Assembly: GCA_002712335.1 (NCBI GenBank)
Contig: PATI01000050.1
Span: 1-8,756 of the forward strand
DNA: 8,756 nucleotides
Source of the DNA: Rhodospirillaceae bacterium
Lineage (GTDB): Bacteria; Pseudomonadota; Alphaproteobacteria; MPNO01; UBA2964
Reading direction: 5' to 3'
The notes beneath the pieces were generated by a model. The model saw only the letters and a program-made list of their open reading frames with translations. It made no database searches and was not told the origin of the DNA. Below, piece after piece: positions 1 through 7,275 of this stretch. Position 1 is the stretch's first letter. Every line of letters starts with the position of its first letter. A program made the translations under genes and the position numbers.

Positions 1-1415
1 CGGAATTTATGGGTTTCTCTAAGTCGGATGATTTTATAAGAGAGCTATCACTAAAACTCAGGACAGTCGAAAACCATTACGCCGGTTTATTTGAAGAATC
101 TCCTCCACTGAGTACCATTGGAACTCTTGCCTTTACCGGAGAAGACGATCATCCAGACACACTAAAAACATTAACCTCTATGGGGTTTTCCGATGTCGTA
201 TCTATCTCAGCTGTAATTCGAAAATGGCACCACGGAAGGTACGCTGCTACACGCTCCGCCCGCGCAAGAGAAATTTTAACAGAATTAATGCCTTCTCTTC
301 TTGAGGCATTTTCGAAAACACGCAACCCCGATACGGGTTTATTGAGATTTAATGATCTGCTCGCTTCTCTGCCTGCCGGTATACAAATTCTTTCTTTACT
401 ATATGCCAACTCGTCACTTTTAAAACTATTAGCTGAAATTATGGGTTCCACTCCATTTTTAGCCGCGAAACTCCGCAAACACCCGATTTTATTAGAATCA
501 ATGATTACCGCTGATTTTTTTGAGTATCCAACGAATAAGAAAAATATTTTAAAGGAAATTGATGTCGGGATTCTAGAAGCACGAAACTTTGAAGATTTAC
601 TGTCAATACTTTGTCGTCAGGTAAATGATCACCTATTTCAAGTAGGCGTCCATATTTTAAGTGGTCGTGTAAAGCCAATTGAAACACAAAATAGATTAAC
701 TGATTTGGCTGAAAAAACATTAGGCACCCTATATTGCTCAATTAAAGATAGTTGGACGGAGAGACACGGGAATTTCGATGAAACCGGTATGGCTATCATA
801 GCAATGGGTAAATTAGGCGGGCGAGAAATGACGTTAGGCTCTGATTTGGACCTTTGTTTTATTTATCAGGACACTGAATGTGGTCAGTCAGATGGCCTAA
901 AGCCACTTTTGCAAACTACATATTATAATCGTCTGGGGCAGCGCTTCCTTGGTATTCTTTCTTCTCAAACTGGAGAAGGAACACTTTATGAAGTAGACAT
1001 GCGTTTGCGTCCTAACGGAAGCTCGGGTCCATTGGCTTCCGCCTTAAAGGCATTTAAGCGTTATTATTTAGAGGATGCCTGGACATGGGAATACATGGCA
1101 CTTACCCGTGCCCGTGTCGTAAACGGACCGCTAGCGCTAAAAACAAAAGTTGGGGATTTAATTCTTCAACTACTGACTCTAGCGCAAAAAGAAGAAAAAT
1201 TAGTATGCGACGTTTTTGATATGCGGACGAGGATTTATCTCAAGAATCCGGATAAACAAATTTGGGATGTAAAAAATAAACGTGGAGGACTTTTAGATAT
1301 TGAATTCATCGCTCAGTACTTGCAACTCCGATATGCTGCAAAAGATTCTGATATCCTGGCAACAAACACTTTTGATGCACTTACCAATCTTTCTAGAAGA
1401 GGCTATTTATCCTAA
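1..1415 (+). CDS. glnE: GlnE, bifunctional glutamine synthetase adenylyltransferase/adenylyl-removing enzyme, C-terminal part, ended early by TAA
   Basis: GlnE adenylylates and deadenylylates glutamine synthetase in the cytoplasm in response to nitrogen status. Reading is open to the left edge, so the ATG at 9 is almost certainly internal and the N-terminal adenylyl-removing domain lies outside. Residues here are counted from that ATG. The central linker (about 1-200, with WHHGRYAATRSARARE and a LPAGIQ segment) leads into the C-terminal nucleotidyltransferase domain. This shows GKLGGRE at 267-273, GSDLDL with D279 and D281, and the third acidic residue D330 in VDMRLRP. Then come WTWEYMALTRARVV and GGLLDIEFIAQ of the following helical domain. 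The wording GKLGGREMT..SDLDL fits the C-terminal (adenylylating) half rather than the N-terminal half. The frame stops at TAA 1413-1415, while the family sequence continues in the same frame for 86 more codons, so the product is either truncated or the stop is an error. Confidence 0.93.
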   Translation, partial: EFMGFSKSDDFIRELSLKLRTVENHYAGLFEESPPLSTIGTLAFTGEDDHPDTLKTLTSMGFSDVVSISAVIRKWHHGRYAATRSARAREILTELMPSLLEAFSKTRNPDTGLLRFNDLLASLPAGIQILSLLYANSSLLKLLAEIMGSTPFLAAKLRKHPILLESMITADFFEYPTNKKNILKEIDVGILEARNFEDLLSILCRQVNDHLFQVGVHILSGRVKPIETQNRLTDLAEKTLGTLYCSIKDSWTERHGNFDETGMAIIAMGKLGGREMTLGSDLDLCFIYQDTECGQSDGLKPLLQTTYYNRLGQRFLGILSSQTGEGTLYEVDMRLRPNGSSGPLASALKAFKRYYLEDAWTWEYMALTRARVVNGPLALKTKVGDLILQLLTLAQKEEKLVCDVFDMRTRIYLKNPDKQIWDVKNKRGGLLDIEFIAQYLQLRYAAKDSDILATNTFDALTNLSRRGYLS

Positions 1416-1676
1416 ACACATGCGCAACATTTAATTCATTCATTATATTTTTGGCAAAATTTACAAGGTGCGCTGCGCCTATTATATGGAAAGGCCATCA
1501 ATGGACAATCTATTACGGAAGAAAATCGCAGTTTATTGGCACATCTATGTGATTTGGACAGTGCTGGCGACTTAGAAGAAAAAATTGCAGATACCGCGTC
1601 TGATAATCATGCAATTTTTCAAGAAATAATAGAAAATCCTGCCAAGAGTTTATCGGGGAAGCATCCTGTCATTTAA
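1416..1676 (+). pseudogene. glnE: glnE 3' remainder beyond the in-frame TAA
   Basis: Directly after the TAA at 1413-1415 the same frame stays open for 86 codons to a second TAA at 1674-1676. The translation begins THAQHLIHSLYFWQNLQGAL and continues with RLLYG and a final helix containing NHAIFQEIIENP. This resembles the usual GlnE C-terminus, in which a 'LLS..HAQ.LI....FW..LQG.LRL' segment is followed by a last helix. No further stop or frame change is seen and no in-frame ATG lies near the beginning, so independent translation is unlikely. The best reading is the normal end of glnE separated by a single nonsense codon. It could be a recent mutation, a strain-level variant, or a base-calling error at one position. 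Confidence 0.8.
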
Positions 1677-1704
1677 CCTGAAGTTAAATGAACCATATTT
1701 TTTT
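1669..1704 (+). terminator. possible intrinsic terminator of glnE
   Basis: A 9-bp inverted repeat pairs TCATTTAAC (1669-1677) with GTTAAATGA (1683-1691) around a 5-nt loop, and a run of seven T (1698-1704) follows six bases later. The stem contains the second TAA (1674-1676), which is where the full glnE frame ends. The stem is AT-rich and the T-run is offset, so it is weak as a terminator. Its position supports 1676 as the true gene end. Confidence 0.35.
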
Positions 1705-1758
1705 AGAAACAATCTGGCATTGATCCACGGTTCATTAATGAAAATAAAAAGCTATCTC

Positions 1759-2502
1759 CTACTGCCGAAGATATAATTTATTACTCTTAAATTCGAAAGA
1801 ATTGAGCCTCTCTAAAAAGGACATTCCAAGAAGGGAAACGGGAATATCTGTCTGATTAATTGAAACTTTAATATTTCTATATTTATATGGGCCAATCGAA
1901 AAATTCTTTAGCCAATATATTGCGCCTAAGCCAATACCATTCGCAGTATGAAAATGTTGCGTAAAACTTAAATTTTTCAAATTAATTCCAATTCTCTTTG
2001 CTGCTTCAGGACTAAGTGTAATTTCACTCGCTCCCGTATCAACCATTAACCGAATACGTTTTTCGTTTGCTTTCCCACTTATATAGAAATGACCGTCGGC
2101 ACTCGCTGTAATGACAACCTCATTTCCTCTTGAGATTATAGTGTGGCCCGGGACTAATTCTCCTCCTACCCTGTAAATAATCTGACTTAATTCTGTACGA
2201 TATGTGTAGCCTATCAGTATTACTGAAGCTAATCCCGTCCAAATAGATATGTTTTTAATAACCTCATTCAATTTAATTCTTCGAACATAGATTAAGCTAC
2301 TTGATACCAGAGCCAATATTCCAAGAAGCCTAATTATTTCGAGGAAAACATCATCTGAGCTTGTTTTATGTGGAAACCAAAGGAGCAAAGCAAATAGTAT
2401 TAGACCTACCGATATAATTAAGCCAAAAAACAACAAAAATCCTAACTTATATTTTGAGCCTGTTTTTCTATTTCGGCGCCATGGGCCTTTCTGTTCTGTC
2501 AT
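1759..2502 (-). CDS. membrane-anchored retropepsin-like aspartic protease (clan AA, TIGR02281-like)
   Basis: The 247-residue protein has a basic N-terminus (KGPWRRNRKTGSKYK) followed by three probable membrane helices at about 20-43, 56-73 and 84-100. A periplasmic-type domain follows. The single-copy retropepsin active site is MVDTGASEITL with catalytic D155, then a flap-like region with FHTANG and the C-terminal VSLLGMSFLERL of this family. Such proteins have one D-T/S-G motif per chain and are expected to work as dimers. Their substrates in alphaproteobacteria are not established. The ATG at 2502 is the natural start, immediately before the basic leader, although no strong ribosome binding site is visible upstream. 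The gene converges on glnE with 82 bp between 1676 and its stop, and diverges from the aldo/keto reductase. Family assignment is confident; biological role is unknown. Confidence 0.88.
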   Translation of the reverse strand: MTEQKGPWRRNRKTGSKYKLGFLLFFGLIISVGLILFALLLWFPHKTSSDDVFLEIIRLLGILALVSSSLIYVRRIKLNEVIKNISIWTGLASVILIGYTYRTELSQIIYRVGGELVPGHTIISRGNEVVITASADGHFYISGKANEKRIRLMVDTGASEITLSPEAAKRIGINLKNLSFTQHFHTANGIGLGAIYWLKNFSIGPYKYRNIKVSINQTDIPVSLLGMSFLERLNSFEFKSNKLYLRQ

Positions 2503-2652
2503 AACTTATGATGAATGACATGTATAACAAAGTCGAATAGAATTAATAAGATATGTAAATAATGCTGAACAATTAAACTAACTCCTGACTGAATGGAAAT
2601 ATTCCTGGTTGCAGGCATTTAAATTATTCATGACCAAATTGGCCTTTTTATA

Positions 2653-3510
2653 ATGACCAATCAATTACTGATTGCGAATAGAATCATTCCTCAAGTAGGC
2701 TTTGGTACCCTATACATAACTCAAAACCGTGGATTTGGGCCACGCCGAGAGGACGCGGTGAGCCTTTTAAGAAAGGCTGCCAAAATAGGAATTAAGTTTT
2801 TTGATACCGCTGACTCATATGGGAACGGTTCAGCAGAACAATCGCTACATGATGCTTTGTATCCCTATGATGACCTAATTATAGCTACAAAAGGTGGCTA
2901 TAAACATCAACAGCTTGGTCACTGGCAGCCAGATGCTCGTCCTGCCAGTTTAAGAATAGCTTTAGAGGGCAGCTTAAGGCGTCTGAATCTCGAAACAATT
3001 GACCTATATCAACTCCACTCCGTTGATAGTAGAGTAGCCTATGAGGACTCTATCGGTACCCTGAAGGACATGCAGAATGAAGGTAAAATTCGTCATATTG
3101 GAATATCCAATGTAGGTCTTGCGCAACTAAAAATAGCTAGAACGGAAACTGAAGTCATGTCCGTGCAGAACGCTCTTAATATACAACATGGGACGAACTC
3201 TGAAGTTTTAGATTACTGCACTAAAAAGAAAATACCTTTTATTTCTTGGATGCCTTTAGGCGATGGAAGTATCTCATGGGCTGAACCTGTATTGTGCCAG
3301 CTGGCCGAAAAATACACTTCGACCCCGGCACAAATTGCCCTTGCCGCTTTATTGAATATCTCACCATGTATTCTTCCCATTCCAGGAACTAGTTCCGTCA
3401 AGCATCTTAATGAAAACTTTTCTGCTGCTTCAATCGAATTAGAGCCAAACGATTTTATTCGTTTATGTAAACGTTATCGGATTAATTTTCCCTTAACCGG
3501 AACTGAATAG
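2653..3510 (+). CDS. aldo/keto reductase family oxidoreductase (YdbC/PdxI-like)
   Basis: The 285-residue protein is a full-length soluble TIM-barrel NAD(P)H-dependent carbonyl reductase. The catalytic tetrad is present: D51 and Y56 in FFDTADSYGNG, K80 in IIATKGG, and H122 in LYQLHSVD. Other family segments are GKIRHIGISNV, a VQNALNIQ strand and the cofactor-binding IPGTSSVKHLNEN near the C-terminus. The FGP-R segment near residue 28 and the LxIPGTSSVxHLxEN ending resemble E. coli YdbC (PdxI, pyridoxal reductase). Similarity of this kind does not prove the substrate, so no gene symbol is given. The start ATG at 2653 lacks a clear Shine-Dalgarno sequence; an ATG at 2630 is in another frame. The next gene follows on the same strand at 77 bp and could be cotranscribed. 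Confidence 0.9.
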   Translation: MTNQLLIANRIIPQVGFGTLYITQNRGFGPRREDAVSLLRKAAKIGIKFFDTADSYGNGSAEQSLHDALYPYDDLIIATKGGYKHQQLGHWQPDARPASLRIALEGSLRRLNLETIDLYQLHSVDSRVAYEDSIGTLKDMQNEGKIRHIGISNVGLAQLKIARTETEVMSVQNALNIQHGTNSEVLDYCTKKKIPFISWMPLGDGSISWAEPVLCQLAEKYTSTPAQIALAALLNISPCILPIPGTSSVKHLNENFSAASIELEPNDFIRLCKRYRINFPLTGTE

Positions 3511-3587
3511 GTTTATCATCATGTCTATAAACAAAGTTAAACTTTAAAGGCTAATAAGTAAGTGATCGAAAGAGTTATTCTAAAATT

Positions 3588-4013
3588 ATGATACCCACTA
3601 GCGCCCTTGTATTCGGCAGCACCGGAGTTCTTCCATTCGTTCTTCTGACTTTGCTTAACGTCTTGAACATTAATTTCCTCATACCAAATCCAATGTTTGC
3701 CAATCTAGCGTACGGCGCAACTATTCTCTCCTTTATAGGCGGCATTCAATGGGGAATAATAATCCACAAAACAAAAATAGATAGAAATCTATGGATAGGA
3801 TTGGGTACTTCCGTATTCCCACCCTTGTTAGGGTGGTCAAGTCTATTGGCTAGCGGTTTAACGGGCTACATTATATTAATTTGCGGATTTTTATTTGCTC
3901 TTATCGTTGATCACAAAATGGCAAATTTAAATCTAACTCCCACTTGGTACTTTAGATTAAGATTTTTTTTAACTTTAATGGTTGTGGCGGTTCTTATCAT
4001 AAATTGGTTCTAG
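3588..4013 (+). CDS. DUF3429 family integral membrane protein
   Basis: The 141-residue protein is almost entirely hydrophobic, with about five predicted membrane helices at 6-27, 36-58, 67-87, 91-108 and 122-140. The family signature is visible as YGATILSFIGGIQWG (42-56), then SVFPPLLGW (75-83), an acidic-basic DHKM after helix 4, and a WYFRLR motif (120-125) before the last helix. DUF3429 proteins are small inner-membrane proteins of unknown function common in proteobacteria. The start ATG at 3588 has only a distant AGAG at 3571-3574 upstream. It follows the aldo/keto reductase in the same direction and converges with the dioxygenase gene, whose stop is 50 bp away. No function should be assigned from the context. 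Confidence 0.85.
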   Translation: MIPTSALVFGSTGVLPFVLLTLLNVLNINFLIPNPMFANLAYGATILSFIGGIQWGIIIHKTKIDRNLWIGLGTSVFPPLLGWSSLLASGLTGYIILICGFLFALIVDHKMANLNLTPTWYFRLRFFLTLMVVAVLIINWF

Positions 4014-4063
4014 AAAATAAAAAAATATTATTTAATCCTACTATAAGAGACATTAATATAATT

Positions 4064-4915
4064 CTATGGTTGCATCGTGGTAATACGACGAAGGATTCGG
4101 GGTTCGTTCAAATTATATCGTTTTCCGCGGTGAAGGGTCACACGGTTATCCCATATCACTAAATCACCCTTTTCCCATTTGTGAGTAAAGCAAAAACATT
4201 TTTGTGTAGAATGTTCTATAAGTTCAGTGACTAGAAGGCGGGCCTCTGGATCAGACATGCCATTAATAGAACGAATATGTACAGGCGGAAAAACCACTTT
4301 TCTTTTTGTCGATGGATGAATACGAACTAATGGCCAATAGGCTGGTGGTGAAGCCGCTATTTCTTCAGGCGTATAAATTAATCCAAGAGCCATTCTTGAA
4401 TGAAAGACATGGTGCTCAGCTACAAGCCCCTCTATTAATATTTTCAGATCATTTGGCAATGTTTCGTACGCAGCTCTAAGATCAGCAAACTCCGTATCAC
4501 CTCCCTCATTGGGAAGTCTGCGGGCAGACAAAAAAGAATATTTTGCCACTGACCTCATGAATGAACTGTCCGAGTGCCAGAATTGATTTGCAATCTGTGA
4601 GCCTAATCGACGCCCATCACGCTCAAGGATTTGGCCATTATCCTCTACATTGCTTATCGGCACTAACGATTTGTTATCAGGTCCACTTTTCCCCCTCACT
4701 TTTGACAGAAACGAAATTTCTAATTTTCCAAACCTCTCCGCAAGACTCACTAGAGCATCATCACTAATAGCACTTTCACGCCAAACCAAGACTGCATACA
4801 TGTCCATACCGGCTTCTATTTCGTCGGTTGCCTTTTTGGAGAGTTTTCCGGACAAATTAATTCCCGAAGCATATGCGCCGAATCCGTTAGTAATCGGCTT
4901 TAATTTTATACCCAT
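4064..4915 (-). CDS. TauD/TfdA-family Fe(II)/2-oxoglutarate-dependent dioxygenase
   Basis: The 283-residue enzyme is of the family that couples 2-oxoglutarate decarboxylation to hydroxylation of a small organic substrate, often an aryloxy- or sulfo-compound. The iron facial triad is visible: H114 and D116 in FWHSDSSF, and H262 in WDNRVTLHRGKRY. R273, eleven residues after H262, fits the 2-oxoglutarate-binding arginine, and R277 fits the site that in TauD contacts the substrate. The segments SARRLPNEGGDTEFADLRAA and VGDL-like KGDLVIWDNR match TfdA-like members better than TauD itself. The ATG at 4915 is chosen because AGAG lies 8 bases upstream and the conserved start of the fold (LKPITNGFGAYASGINL) follows at once. 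A TTG at 4939 would add eight charged residues and looks less likely. The substrate is unknown. The gene diverges from the sortase-target gene across 74 bp. Confidence 0.9.
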   Translation of the reverse strand: MGIKLKPITNGFGAYASGINLSGKLSKKATDEIEAGMDMYAVLVWRESAISDDALVSLAERFGKLEISFLSKVRGKSGPDNKSLVPISNVEDNGQILERDGRRLGSQIANQFWHSDSSFMRSVAKYSFLSARRLPNEGGDTEFADLRAAYETLPNDLKILIEGLVAEHHVFHSRMALGLIYTPEEIAASPPAYWPLVRIHPSTKRKVVFPPVHIRSINGMSDPEARLLVTELIEHSTQKCFCFTHKWEKGDLVIWDNRVTLHRGKRYNLNEPRILRRITTMQP

Positions 4916-4973
4916 CGTAACATCTCTATCACGTCTCAATTTTTAACTATGTCGTCTCTTTAGATTAACAAAA

Positions 4974-4982
4974 TGATAAAAT
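4974..4982 (+). promoter_or_regulatory. candidate extended -10 element upstream of the sortase-target operon
   Basis: TGATAAAAT matches an extended -10 box (TG, one base, then TAAAAT, five of six against TATAAT). No good -35 hexamer is seen about 17 bases upstream. Transcription would begin near 4988-4990, leaving almost no leader before the TTG at 4990. This makes either the promoter or that start codon doubtful. Confidence 0.2.
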
Positions 4983-4989
4983 TCACAAA

Positions 4990-7275
4990 TTGGACACCTC
5001 AAAAACATTCTTAGGCCAATTTTTAAATTTAAGGTTCGTTTACTTTAATAATTTAAACTCGGTTCAAACATTGTTTTACATATCATCACCCTTACTTCTA
5101 TTTTTTTTACTAACTTTAATTCTACCGACTAACTCTTTTGCCCAACTGATAAAGAAACCTGTTGTTACTCTCGATAATATCTCGGTTGGGACACTTCTTT
5201 TTAAAAATGTGGAAAATTCAGAAGAAAAGATACCCGCCCCACTTCTATACACCCGTTATGATATTAACCTTTCAGGTCCTGTAGTGAATACCACCGTCAC
5301 CCAATATTTTCAAAATAAAACAAAAAAGTTTCTCGAAGGTATTTATGCATTCCCACTACCCGAACAATCCGCAATACACGGTTTTAGGATGCGGATCGGC
5401 AAACGTTTTATAGAAGGGAAAATTCAGGAAAAGACAAAAGCTAAGAAAATATTTGAAACCGCGAGAACCCGAGGAAAAAAAGCCGCGTTGCTTATACAGA
5501 AACGTCCTAACCTTTTTACGAATGCGGTTACAAACATTGGCCCAGGAGAGACAATTGTTGTTCAACTAAAATTTCAAGAAATTATAAAACCCGTTAACGA
5601 AGTTTTTACACTTCGTCTTCCTCTTGTCGCCGCCCCTCGATATAACCCTTATAGCAATAATCAAAAAATACGTTCACAGAATAATCCTGAGATTTTTGAT
5701 AAAGAGAAAAATAAAAATGTGCTGGTTAAAAATATTGATCAAAAATTCACAGACCCCCGGACTCTTAACTTACACAACCCAGTAAACATCACCGTTAAAC
5801 TGAATGCCGGTTTTCCATTAGGTAATATTTACAGCGCGTCCCACAAAATTGTAGTTAAACGTGAAAACATGACCAAGGCAGTTATCAGACTCGCCGCGGC
5901 TGACAGTGCGGATCGAGATTTTTTACTTAGTTGGAACTCTAACAGTTTCAAAAATCCGAAGCTGTTTCTGTTTAAGGAGACAATTAAGGATGGAGTTTTC
6001 CATTCGGCAACAATAACACCTCCTCGTAGGTCTGCACTCAAATCACCAATGCCCCGAGATATTATTTTCATTCAGGATGTTTCTGGTTCTATGGATGGAC
6101 TTTCTATAAAACAGGCAAAAAAAGCATTAAAGTTCGCGCTCGAACGTTTGAAACCACATGACCGATTCAATATTATTTTTTTTAATGACCAAGCAAGCGC
6201 TCTATCGTCTACTTTAATGAAAGCGAGCCGTCACAACCTGAATCATACATTAAAAATTCTTAACAATATGAAAGCCTCCGGCGGGACCGAAATGTTAGCC
6301 GCTTTGTCTTTGGGATTGGAGATGGCCGAAGCCATTGACGATAAAAGGGTAAAACAAATTGTTTTTTTAACCGACGGTGCAGTTTCAAACGAACGCGAGC
6401 TGTTTAGTACAATTCAGAAAAACTTGGGGAACAGCCGCCTTTTTACAATCGGGATAGGTTCTGCTCCAAATGATTATTTCATGAAAACCGCCGCCAGAAT
6501 TGGAAGAGGAAGCTTTGTCTTTATTAGTAATTTAGAAACTGCTGGTGAGACAATAAAACAATTTTTAAAAAAAATAGAATCGCCAGTTTTAACTAATCTT
6601 AAACTCAATTTACCAGATCAAAAAAGTTTGGTGACACCTTCTCCTCTTCCAGACCTTTATGCGGGTGAACCAATAATTATCACTTTTAAATCAGATAAGG
6701 GTCAGAGTGGAAATGCCGAATTAGAAGGAGTATTTAATTCTGAAAAAATTAAGATAACGTTCAAAACAAGTGATGCAGTTGAAAGAGTGGGTATAGCAAA
6801 ACTTTGGGCTGGAAGATATATCCGTGACCTCGAGTTTAAACGGACGAATACCTGGTCAAAAAGGTTTTCTAAAAATTGGATAAACGAAGAAATTCTACGA
6901 ACAGGTTTGAAGTTTCAGGTAATGAGCAGTCAGACCTCTTTTGTCGCCGTTGATAAGGACCATTCTTCAAGGTTCCATCAGTTTTTATTTAAAAAAAATA
7001 TTCTAAATAATTTACCCGCGGGTTGGAATAGAGAAATATGGTTTCCAGAAACAATCATAGAACCAAGTTTTGGAGGTTCAAATTTTCCTGAATTAAACAG
7101 AAAAAACAAAAAATTGAAAATTCTAGAGGGAGCAGATAACGGTTTTATAAAAGTAAGTTTGCCTCAAACGGGATTAGACTGGAGGCAAACTCTCTATCTT
7201 GGTGTTCTTATTTTGACTTTAGCTACTGTATTAGCTGGGCTCCTGATAATTAAAAAAATATGGCGGCAACAATAA
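4990..7275 (+). CDS. VIT and vWA domain sortase target protein with C-terminal LPQTG (marine proteobacterial type, TIGR03788-like)
   Basis: The 761-residue product is an exported surface or envelope protein. A hydrophobic stretch (about 29-46) ending NSFA|Q gives a signal peptide with cleavage after residue 51. A VIT domain spans about 80-200, with the typical RGKKAALLIQKRPNLFT and NIGPGET segments. A vWA domain spans about 356-530 with an intact metal-binding MIDAS: D363-x-S365-x-S367, T433 in GGTEM and D462 in LTDG. A C-terminal region carries the TSFVAVD motif usual after VIT/vWA. The end is LPQTG (724-728), a membrane helix (about 735-754) and a basic tail (KKIWRQQ), a complete sorting signal. 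The stop overlaps the start of the sortase gene by 16 bp, indicating coupled expression. The start is uncertain: TTG at 4990 has no visible ribosome binding site and gives an unusually long n-region, TTG at 5071 would give a short one, and an ATG at 4973 lies in another frame. Confidence 0.92.
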   Translation: MDTSKTFLGQFLNLRFVYFNNLNSVQTLFYISSPLLLFFLLTLILPTNSFAQLIKKPVVTLDNISVGTLLFKNVENSEEKIPAPLLYTRYDINLSGPVVNTTVTQYFQNKTKKFLEGIYAFPLPEQSAIHGFRMRIGKRFIEGKIQEKTKAKKIFETARTRGKKAALLIQKRPNLFTNAVTNIGPGETIVVQLKFQEIIKPVNEVFTLRLPLVAAPRYNPYSNNQKIRSQNNPEIFDKEKNKNVLVKNIDQKFTDPRTLNLHNPVNITVKLNAGFPLGNIYSASHKIVVKRENMTKAVIRLAAADSADRDFLLSWNSNSFKNPKLFLFKETIKDGVFHSATITPPRRSALKSPMPRDIIFIQDVSGSMDGLSIKQAKKALKFALERLKPHDRFNIIFFNDQASALSSTLMKASRHNLNHTLKILNNMKASGGTEMLAALSLGLEMAEAIDDKRVKQIVFLTDGAVSNERELFSTIQKNLGNSRLFTIGIGSAPNDYFMKTAARIGRGSFVFISNLETAGETIKQFLKKIESPVLTNLKLNLPDQKSLVTPSPLPDLYAGEPIIITFKSDKGQSGNAELEGVFNSEKIKITFKTSDAVERVGIAKLWAGRYIRDLEFKRTNTWSKRFSKNWINEEILRTGLKFQVMSSQTSFVAVDKDHSSRFHQFLFKKNILNNLPAGWNREIWFPETIIEPSFGGSNFPELNRKNKKLKILEGADNGFIKVSLPQTGLDWRQTLYLGVLILTLATVLAGLLIIKKIWRQQ
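7159..7272 (+). other. cell-wall-type sorting signal (LPQTG, helix, basic tail) of the vWA protein
   Basis: The last 38 codons encode LPQTG, a short linker, about 20 hydrophobic residues and a tail with KK and R. This tripartite order is what sortases recognise: cleavage is expected between T727 and G728. It is the only such signal in the window and lies directly upstream of the sortase gene. Confidence 0.9.

Noticed and set aside
1413..1415. Recoding of the glnE stop as selenocysteine or pyrrolysine
   Set aside because: The codon is TAA, which is not used for either residue.
2649..2654. Perfect TATAAT
   Set aside because: It overlaps the ATG of the aldo/keto reductase, so a promoter here would start transcription inside the coding sequence. 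It is better explained as AT-rich coincidence.
4015..4033. AAATAA/TTATTT inverted repeat between convergent DUF3429 and dioxygenase genes
   Set aside because: The stem is six A-T pairs in a nearly pure A/T tract; such repeats are expected by chance and it is too weak to call a terminator.
4916..4939. Extended dioxygenase start at TTG 4939
   Set aside because: It adds only eight charged residues unlike the family N-terminus. The ATG at 4915 has AGAG at good spacing.
4561..4946. Two plus-strand open frames of 68 and 98 codons
   Set aside because: Both lie wholly or mostly inside the antisense of the well-supported dioxygenase gene and show no recognisable domain.
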